Source of the DNA: Anaerolineae bacterium | GTDB lineage: Bacteria > Chloroflexota > Anaerolineae > B4-G1 > DUEL01 | Length of the DNA: 12,346 bases | NCBI GenBank assembly: GCA_029932895.1 | Contig: JAOZPF010000065.1 | Coordinates: forward strand, 1-12,346 | Direction: 5' to 3' | Part shown: one piece after another, positions 7,261-12,346 of the stretch | Layout of the letters: each line of letters starts with the position of its first letter | Position numbering within the stretch: the stretch's first letter is position 1 | The notes under the pieces: generated by a model | What the model saw: the letters and a program-made list of their open reading frames with translations, nothing else | Databases searched by the model: none | Told to the model about the DNA's origin: nothing | Translations under genes and position numbers: made by a program

Positions 7261-9213
7261 CTACTTGGTGCTTGGCAACACAGCCTGGAGCTGAAAGGCC
7301 TCCTTGGCTTCCTTCAGCACATCAGGTGGGCACGTGTGCAGGGTTCTCCACTCGGCCTTTGTCGGCACCTCTTTTGTCATCTCTGTTTTCTCCGTCTTGG
7401 TGAGCAGTATCTCAGCGCGTCGGAGGAAGGGATAGACCAGGGCCTCCATCGCCCTGGTGTCTCCGCGCGCCTGGGCCTCTTTCAGCCGCCGCAGCACATC
7501 TGGTTTCCAATGCCGCTTTTCGGCCAGCTCCGAAAGAAATCTCTCGGTGGCGAACCTGGCCAGCGTCGCTCCTTTGGCCTCCTCGTGACCCACCAGCTTG
7601 GTGTATTTCTCGGCCTTTCCCTCTGGAGTCACTGCCTGCGCGCTCGTGGCGCAAGCGGCGGGTTTGCCGGCACACTCCTCGACCAGGAATCTCTGCGCTG
7701 CCGCGGCCCGTCGCTTGGCCAGTTCGATGTTGCCCATGAACCGCCTTCCCGGTCCCAGCGGCCCCTCGGGGGAGGCATAGCCGGTGATGCGCGTTACGCT
7801 GTAGCCACTGCTCAAGAGTTTTCGTAGCCCGGCAATCTCTTTCTCTTGCGCATCACGTAGCTGTTCATCGCGCAGTGTAGGGTACACTTTGTGTTTCTTG
7901 TATGGGAAGTAGATGTAGCCGATCTGCTGCTGCGTTCTCGTCACCGGCACCTTGATCCTCTTTTCCCCGGCGGGGATGAACTTGGTGCATTTATATGTGA
8001 TGTCTGTGTGAATCTTGACGGACCTGATCATTTCCTTGGGGCATTCGACCTTGGCGGCGCTCTTGCCCGAGGTCGCGACTGTTAGCATTCCCCTTATTTC
8101 GGATTTGCCTTTCGCGATTTCGCTGGGGCCGCCGCTGACGCCAAGCCCGATCCTGAATCCTCCTTTCTCAAAGCCGATACTGCCTCCTGCACGCCTGAAC
8201 TCGCCCGTGGGGGAGATGGTGGCGTGAGCGCCAACGAACAGTTTCCATCCCGTTTTTCCGATCATGAACCTGGCGAACGGGGTCAGGTCCACCTTGTTCA
8301 GTGCCTTGCCGGTGTCTCCACCAGAGACGATCGCCTTGACCAGTTGTTGGGAGGTCTTGGAGAGAGCCGCGGGGATGTTGGCCCCTATCTTGAAGTTGCC
8401 GTGCGTATCCTGGCACCAGCCGATCTCGATCCAGGCGTTTTCCCGGCCCCAGCCAAACTTTATCCCCGGAGCGTTGTACTTCCATCTGGTTGTCGTTACC
8501 TCTTTCTTCTTGACCGTCTTGACCACCACGTATCTGGTCTCGCTGCCGTTGCTGTGTTTGACGATCTCCATCTGGTCGTGCCGAGTGGGGTTGGGGATTC
8601 TCGTATAACTGGTTTTCCGTCTGATGACGGGCCGCGAACTGCCCACAGAGGGCACCGGCTCGTTCCCCAGCACCGCAGCGGCGGCCCGGTCCGCCATTCG
8701 TTCGAGCGGGTCGTCCTGACCGATCGTGAGGCCGGCCTGCCCGGAGGCTGGCTGGCCGCTCTGCTGGATGGTGTGAGCGACCTCGTGGGCGAGCAGGTGG
8801 AGCCCCTGTACGGTGTACGGGCGGTACCGGCCTGCGGCAAAGCTGATGGAATCGCCGTAGGTGAACGCTTCGGCACCGAGCGAGCGGGTGACCTGGGCGG
8901 CCCTGGTGCCAGAGTGTATCCGCACGCGGCCGAGGTTGTGGCCGAACTGCTGCTCGAAGAGAGCGCGCACGGTTCCGGGCAGGGGCTGACCGCTCTCGTG
9001 CAGCGATTGGATGTGGGTTTCGATATCGGGCGTGACCCGCGGGGCCGGCCCGGCCTCCTGGGGGGAGACGCGGTGATAGCGGCGCAATACCCCGTGGTTG
9101 CCGATAGCTGTGTGCAGGTAGCGTGGCGCGTCCACAGACGACAGCGTCCTGGCGGTGGGGGCCGTCGCTTTCTTTTGTCTCGCTTGCTGTTTCTGGGTCA
9201 CCTGTTGGTTCAT
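7261..9213 (-). CDS. DUF4157 protein with beta-rich middle and OmpA-like C-terminal domain
   Basis: The product is 650 residues from the ATG at 9213. The frame is open to 9339, but that extension overlaps the preceding gene by 95 nt and is low-complexity, so it is not used; no strong ribosome site precedes 9213. Residues about 60-185 are DUF4157: FGHNLGRVRIHSGTRAAQ, YGDSISFAAGRY, then LLAHEVAHTIQQSG with HEVAH at 143-147 and ERMADRAAAAVLG at 171-183, a zinc-metalloprotease-like fold. Residues about 226-440 are beta-rich with alternating aromatic and Gly strands (FGWGRENAWIEIGW, GGSIGFEKGGFRIGLGVSGG). Residues about 440-515 resemble OmpA: RITGYASPEG at 475-484 and NIELAKRRAAAAQRFL at 495-510. 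The last 130 residues are charged and helical. There is no signal peptide, so the OmpA-like part is not simply an outer-membrane anchor. Two roles fit: an eCIS cargo effector, or a protein attaching the particle to a cell wall. The toxin option is inference from context only. Confidence 0.88.
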   Translation of the reverse strand: MNQQVTQKQQARQKKATAPTARTLSSVDAPRYLHTAIGNHGVLRRYHRVSPQEAGPAPRVTPDIETHIQSLHESGQPLPGTVRALFEQQFGHNLGRVRIHSGTRAAQVTRSLGAEAFTYGDSISFAAGRYRPYTVQGLHLLAHEVAHTIQQSGQPASGQAGLTIGQDDPLERMADRAAAAVLGNEPVPSVGSSRPVIRRKTSYTRIPNPTRHDQMEIVKHSNGSETRYVVVKTVKKKEVTTTRWKYNAPGIKFGWGRENAWIEIGWCQDTHGNFKIGANIPAALSKTSQQLVKAIVSGGDTGKALNKVDLTPFARFMIGKTGWKLFVGAHATISPTGEFRRAGGSIGFEKGGFRIGLGVSGGPSEIAKGKSEIRGMLTVATSGKSAAKVECPKEMIRSVKIHTDITYKCTKFIPAGEKRIKVPVTRTQQQIGYIYFPYKKHKVYPTLRDEQLRDAQEKEIAGLRKLLSSGYSVTRITGYASPEGPLGPGRRFMGNIELAKRRAAAAQRFLVEECAGKPAACATSAQAVTPEGKAEKYTKLVGHEEAKGATLARFATERFLSELAEKRHWKPDVLRRLKEAQARGDTRAMEALVYPFLRRAEILLTKTEKTEMTKEVPTKAEWRTLHTCPPDVLKEAKEAFQLQAVLPSTK

Positions 9214-9244
9214 ATCGTTCGCCAGAGATCGTGGCGGTGGCTCC

Positions 9245-10696
9245 TCACCGTGGGACAAGTTCGACCGGGATGATCCGTCTCCCCGTCGGGGCCCACACAC
9301 TGGCCCCGCTCCACCCCGCCTGTGGGGGTGGAAACTCATAGACCTTGTACTCTTTGAGCCCTTTCCACCTCTTGCTGACCTTGACCGCGGGGCTTCGCGC
9401 GGCCACGCCGGACTCTACCTGCGCCTGGTAGAACAGCTCCATCACCCTGTTTCTCAAGCGGCCCAGGGGCATCCTCCGGACATGCCTATCCCAGAGCCCC
9501 CACATGAGGTCTCTCTCGAACAACAGGCTGAACCTTTTCCAGATTGCCCCCACGTCGCGGGTGGTATTCTTGATGATGGCTGTCGAGTTTCTCCAGGAGG
9601 CGACCTTGCCATCGAACATCATGTTCCAGACAATACGTCGCCTGTCCTGGTCCTTTTTGTTGGCATCAAGCCATCCGGCGGACGGGCTGAGTTTGTCACG
9701 CAGGACGAAGAAGGCGTATGTGCCGTCTACGGTCCGGCCTACATTGCCCTTGAGCTTGTCGCAAAACGTGGATATCTGGATGATCAGCTTGGGGCGGATG
9801 TCGGGGACCTGGGCCTGGTTGTCCAGGGCTTTTTTCAGTAGCCCGGAACCAACGGCCGCGCCGACCATCGCAAGCGTGCGGATGACCGCCGTAGCCATCG
9901 GGTTGATGAAAGAGGTCGCGGCCCAGGCCAGGTTGCCTGCCAGCGCGATCCAGAACCAGACCTCACTCTCCTTCTTGGTCGGTGCCTTCCAGCTCCTGAT
10001 TCCGCTCTTTACCTGCTCTCTGTAATCCAGTATGTTCGACACGACGATGTTGGCGAGGGTGGACTTGGTCAGTGTCTGCTTTTGTGAAGCTGGGGCTTTT
10101 TGCAACTGAATCGCTGGGGTGGACGTGGAGCTCTGTTGGACGACGTGGGCCAGCTCGTGAGCCAGGAGCTTTTTCCCCGGTGTTCCCTGGGGCGCATACT
10201 GTCCGGCCCCGAACACCACGTCGCGGCCCACGGTAAAGGCCCGTGCGCCCAGCGCGCGCGCAGCGGCCGCTGCCCGGGCGTCCGTGTGGACGCGAACGGC
10301 GCCGAAATCGTGCCGGAATCGGGATTCCATGGCGGCGCGGGCCGACCTCTCTACCGCCTGTCCTCCCCCGGAGCGGATGGCATTGCTGACGACGGCGGGC
10401 GTATCTGCCATCCGGCCCCGGTTCGGGGCACGGGCGCTCAGCCTGATGCCAGTGTCCGGCCCGCGCGTTGCGTGCTCCGCCGCCCGGTCCGCCTCACGTT
10501 CGTATCTATCGCCCAGCGAGCCCACGACGAGCTTGGGCTGAACGGCGATCTCGAGGCGATGCAGCGTGCCGTGGTTGCTGCCGGTCCGTTGGGGCCTCAA
10601 GGCGGGACGGCCTGAGGAATGGGCGGGCAGCGGTTTTGCGCCGCGCCGCACCGTTCTCTTCTGCTTGCCCTGTATTTTGAGAGTTTGTTGCATCAC
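9245..10696 (-). CDS. DUF4157 protein with unknown hydrophobic/basic C-terminal region, candidate eCIS cargo
   Basis: The product is 483 residues from a GTG at 10696, which gives GGAG an 8-nt spacing and a GTGA overlap with the previous TGA; the ATG at 10693 is an alternative one residue later. The N-terminus is basic and disordered-looking. Residues 52-74 (VQPKLVVGSLGDRYEREAD, then RAAE) match the short motif that often precedes DUF4157. DUF4157 spans about 105-190 with FRHDFGAVRVHTDARA, DVVFGAGQYAPQ and LLAHELAHVVQQSS; the HExxH is HELAH at 180-184. Residues 246-289 are strongly hydrophobic and could be one or two helices (VWFWIALAGNLAWAATSF, then ATAVIRTLAMVGAAVGSGLL). The last 130 residues are rich in Arg, Lys and Trp. 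I recognise no known toxin family in residues 200-483. DUF4157 proteins beside eCIS genes are known candidates for loaded cargo, and location after the ATPase fits. It could instead be a processing or assembly factor. Confidence 0.88.
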   Translation of the reverse strand: MMQQTLKIQGKQKRTVRRGAKPLPAHSSGRPALRPQRTGSNHGTLHRLEIAVQPKLVVGSLGDRYEREADRAAEHATRGPDTGIRLSARAPNRGRMADTPAVVSNAIRSGGGQAVERSARAAMESRFRHDFGAVRVHTDARAAAAARALGARAFTVGRDVVFGAGQYAPQGTPGKKLLAHELAHVVQQSSTSTPAIQLQKAPASQKQTLTKSTLANIVVSNILDYREQVKSGIRSWKAPTKKESEVWFWIALAGNLAWAATSFINPMATAVIRTLAMVGAAVGSGLLKKALDNQAQVPDIRPKLIIQISTFCDKLKGNVGRTVDGTYAFFVLRDKLSPSAGWLDANKKDQDRRRIVWNMMFDGKVASWRNSTAIIKNTTRDVGAIWKRFSLLFERDLMWGLWDRHVRRMPLGRLRNRVMELFYQAQVESGVAARSPAVKVSKRWKGLKEYKVYEFPPPQAGWSGASVWAPTGRRIIPVELVPR

Positions 10697-10929
10697 GATA
10701 GCTTCTCCAGGACCGCTTTGGCGACCAGTGACGCCAACTGATCGGGCAACGTTTCTGGCGGGAGCGCGATGTGCAGGTCGAGCGCCCCCAGGCGCTGCGG
10801 CCGGACCGAGCCAGGCAGGCCAGCGGCGATGCGCCGCGCGACCTCTTGGGCGAAACCACGGCCCTGCTCCGCGCTGAGGCCGGTGACCCGGAGTCCGAGT
10901 TCCCTGATCAAGAGGACCTCACCGCCCAT
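10693..10929 (-). CDS. small conserved-looking eCIS protein between ATPase and DUF4157 genes
   Basis: The product is 78 residues. It has a beta-strand start (EVLLIRELGLRVTGLS), a helix (AEQGRGFAQEVARRIAAGLP), a second strand (LGALDLHIALPP) and a C-terminal helix (LPDQLASLVAKAVLEKL), so a small alpha/beta fold is likely. No cysteines, signal peptide or membrane segment. Its start overlaps the last 11 nt of the ATPase gene, and its TGA is shared with the next gene's GTGA/TGATG start, so it is translationally tied to both. The ATG has AAAGG about 6 nt upstream. I do not recognise a named family. Being locked between the ATPase and the DUF4157 proteins suggests an adaptor, chaperone or baseplate accessory; this is an inference from position only. 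Confidence 0.82.
   Translation of the reverse strand: MGGEVLLIRELGLRVTGLSAEQGRGFAQEVARRIAAGLPGSVRPQRLGALDLHIALPPETLPDQLASLVAKAVLEKLS
10705..10708 (-). promoter_or_regulatory. Shine-Dalgarno GGAG selecting the GTG start of the first DUF4157 gene
   Basis: GGAG on the minus strand lies 8 nt before the GTG at 10696 and 11 nt before the ATG at 10693. The 8-nt spacing favours GTG, giving a 4-nt overlap with the upstream TGA. The difference is a single residue, but the overlap implies coupled translation. Confidence 0.6.
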
Positions 10930-12346
10930 GGCCGGCCAGCCTTTCCCACTCCCGATCGCTCAATGCCCGCCCCTCCTTCATCAACTCGCGCCCCAGCCCG
11001 CGCAGCAGGTGGCGCATTGCCAGCGGCTCGCCGTCGCGCCGGGCTGCAAAGAGCGCTGCCAGAATCGCGAACTTGATCTGCGCCCCGGTCACCTCGAGTT
11101 CACCTGCCAGCAGTGCGAGGTTTGCGTCCAGGGTTTCCAGCCGCTCTGGCCCAGCGAGTTCGCCGATGAGCCGCCGCCAGATGCGCAGGCGCAAGGTCGC
11201 ATCCGGTTTGGGGAACTCGAGCACGTACCGGATGCGCCGGATGAAGGCGGGGTCGATATTGCCCCTTTTGTTCGTCGCCAGTATAGCGACGCCGTCATAA
11301 CTCTCGATCGCCTGGAGCAGGTAGCCGGTGTCTGTGTTCGCAAAACGGTCGTGAGCGTCCCGGATCTCGGTGCGTTTGCCAAAGAGAGCGTCCGCCTCGT
11401 CGAACAGGAGGACCACATCCATGCGTTCCGCCCGCGAGAGGATGCGCTCCAGGTTCTGTGATGTCTCGCCGACGTACTTGCTCACGACCGTGGCAAGATC
11501 GATGCGGAACAGGTCCAGCCCGAGGCTGGCGGCGATTACCTGCGCGGCCATGCTTTTGCCCGTGCCCGGCGGCCCGCTGAACAGTCCGAGCAACCCCCGT
11601 CCCTGGGGGAACAATCGTCGCGCCTCGGGCCGTTCCCAGAAAGCGACGCGCTCCCTCGCCTCGTACTCCAGGTCCTCAAGTGCCTGGCGTAGATCGTCGT
11701 TGATCACCAGATCGTCCCAGTCGAATGGGCACTCCAGCGGCTGGGCCAGTTTTCCCAGCCGGTGGTGGTGGGCCTGGCGCACCACAGCCGCGGCCTGGTT
11801 GGGGCTGGTGATGTCCATCCGGGCGGCGGCCGCGATCTCGCCCACGGTCACCCGGTGCTGTGTCACCAGCGTTTCAAAAGCGCTGACGGGCCAGGTGGCG
11901 GTGGCGGGGATATAGCGACGCCACAGCTCGCGCCGCTCGTCCACAGTGGGCAAGGGGATGTCGATGCGATAATCGACGCTGCCGGGCGTGGGTGGAATCT
12001 GTTGGCCCGGTTCGCAGGTCACGAACTGCACCGGGAAACAGGGCGCCACCTGCGGCCACACCCGCGCCGGTACGCTCTCCCCGCACCAGGCCAGGGCGCA
12101 GCGGTTGAGGTAAGCCTGGCGCTGGGCGCGGACAAAGAGCCTGGGCCAATCCCCCTCGTCGATCCGGTCGGCGTCGATGACCAGCAGCGGGAGCTCCAAC
12201 TCGGCGCTGACGCACGCGGCGAACGTCCTCCGTCCGCTGCCGGGAGGGCCGGAGACGATCAACCGCGCCCGCCCGGCCCGCTTCCCGTCGGCCGTGCGCG
12301 CGAGCAGGTCCGCCATCTCCGAGACGGGCCAGGCCGCCAGGGGGGC
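10919..12346 (-). CDS. eCIS-associated AAA+ ATPase, Afp15-like (N-terminus beyond window)
   Basis: From the ATG at 12316 there are 465 residues, but the frame continues without a stop to the right edge (ten more codons), and a P-loop-like site starts only 22 residues in, so the true N-terminus is outside. Residue numbers here count from that ATG. Two AAA-type domains are seen. The first has a degenerate Walker A, GPPGSGRR at 23-30, lacking the lysine. The second is complete: GPPGTGKS at 248-255, pore-loop KYVGE at 280-284, Walker B VVLLFDEADALF at 301-312, sensor 1 ILATNKR at 345-351, Arg pair R360/R361 after DPAFI, and sensor-2-like VTGAQIK near 409-415. This is the FtsH/CDC48-like ATPase typically found in eCIS loci, where it acts in the producing cell in assembly or in handling of cargo; its exact task is not settled. 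The stop lies inside the next gene by 11 nt. Confidence 0.93.
   Translation of the reverse strand, partial: APLAAWPVSEMADLLARTADGKRAGRARLIVSGPPGSGRRTFAACVSAELELPLLVIDADRIDEGDWPRLFVRAQRQAYLNRCALAWCGESVPARVWPQVAPCFPVQFVTCEPGQQIPPTPGSVDYRIDIPLPTVDERRELWRRYIPATATWPVSAFETLVTQHRVTVGEIAAAARMDITSPNQAAAVVRQAHHHRLGKLAQPLECPFDWDDLVINDDLRQALEDLEYEARERVAFWERPEARRLFPQGRGLLGLFSGPPGTGKSMAAQVIAASLGLDLFRIDLATVVSKYVGETSQNLERILSRAERMDVVLLFDEADALFGKRTEIRDAHDRFANTDTGYLLQAIESYDGVAILATNKRGNIDPAFIRRIRYVLEFPKPDATLRLRIWRRLIGELAGPERLETLDANLALLAGELEVTGAQIKFAILAALFAARRDGEPLAMRHLLRGLGRELMKEGRALSDREWERLAGHGR

Noticed and set aside
8773..8787. HEVAH/HELAH as proof of active proteases
   Set aside because: The motif is typical of DUF4157 itself. 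Catalytic activity of these domains cannot be judged from the sequence, so no enzymatic function is claimed.
8224..9273. 349-codon plus-strand open frame
   Set aside because: It is antisense to the DUF4157/OmpA-like gene, including the HEVAH motif, and spans the gap to the next gene; no family resemblance.
9214..9339. N-terminal extension of the DUF4157/OmpA-like protein to 9339
   Set aside because: It overlaps the end of the preceding gene by 95 nt and has low-complexity Gly/Arg/Ser content; DUF4157 starts well inside the shorter form.
1..12346. Ordinary tailed prophage or T6SS cluster
   Set aside because: No capsid, terminase, portal, integrase, or Tss membrane-complex genes are seen. AAA+ ATPase, CIS tube protein and DUF4157 next to the baseplate genes are typical of eCIS.
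1..12346. CRISPR arrays, tRNA or rRNA genes, insertion sequences, attachment sites, terminators
   Set aside because: Coding sequence fills the window with gaps of at most about 31 nt. I saw no spaced direct repeats, transposase, or hairpin followed by a T-run in the gaps.

Overview
The window is a block of one strand (minus) holding twelve tightly packed genes of an extracellular contractile injection system (eCIS), the free phage-tail-like particle family that includes Afp, PVC, MAC and AlgoCIS. Read in the direction of transcription (right to left), the order is: AAA+ ATPase (cut by the right edge), a 78-residue conserved-looking small protein, two consecutive DUF4157 proteins with unrelated C-terminal halves, the CIS tube/baseplate protein, a LysM baseplate protein, a gpD-like spike hub, a gpV/gp5-like OB-fold spike, a 97-residue small protein, a gp25-like wedge protein, a Baseplate_J-type assembly protein, and a second wedge protein that runs off the left edge. 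The ATPase, the CIS tube protein and the DUF4157 proteins argue for an eCIS rather than a tailed prophage or a T6SS. Sheath, inner tube, tail terminator, PAAR tip and tail-fibre genes are not here and should lie outside the window.

Layout: 10919-12346 ATPase; 10693-10929 small protein; 7261-10696 two DUF4157 proteins, candidate cargo or loading proteins; 4502-7239 tube-baseplate junction and spike; 1-4481 small protein, gp25 and the two wedge proteins. Every junction is an overlap or a gap of at most about 31 nt, including ATGA, TGATG and GTGA stop/start overlaps. No internal promoter or terminator is visible, and no stretch above 35 nt lacks a gene. The island therefore looks like one polycistron transcribed from beyond the right edge. 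Several apparent long reading frames have spurious N-terminal extensions; Shine-Dalgarno positions and stop/start overlaps place the true starts downstream.

How the genes work together: the two wedge proteins and gp25 should build the baseplate around the hub-spike (gpD + gpV). The CIS tube and LysM proteins join hub to inner tube. The ATPase probably acts in assembly or cargo handling. The DUF4157 proteins sit between ATPase and baseplate genes and are the most variable part. Both show a clear fall in GC from the DUF4157 half (about 72-78% in blocks counted by hand) to the C-terminal half (about 43-63%), suggesting exchangeable C-terminal modules on a common leader. One carries a hydrophobic helical segment and a basic tail, the other a beta-rich region and an OmpA-like domain.

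Organism: a GC-rich bacterium (about 60% or more). No taxonomic marker gene is present. Chloroflexota, Actinomycetota, a myxobacterium-like lineage or another high-GC environmental bacterium would all fit; I cannot decide from this window.
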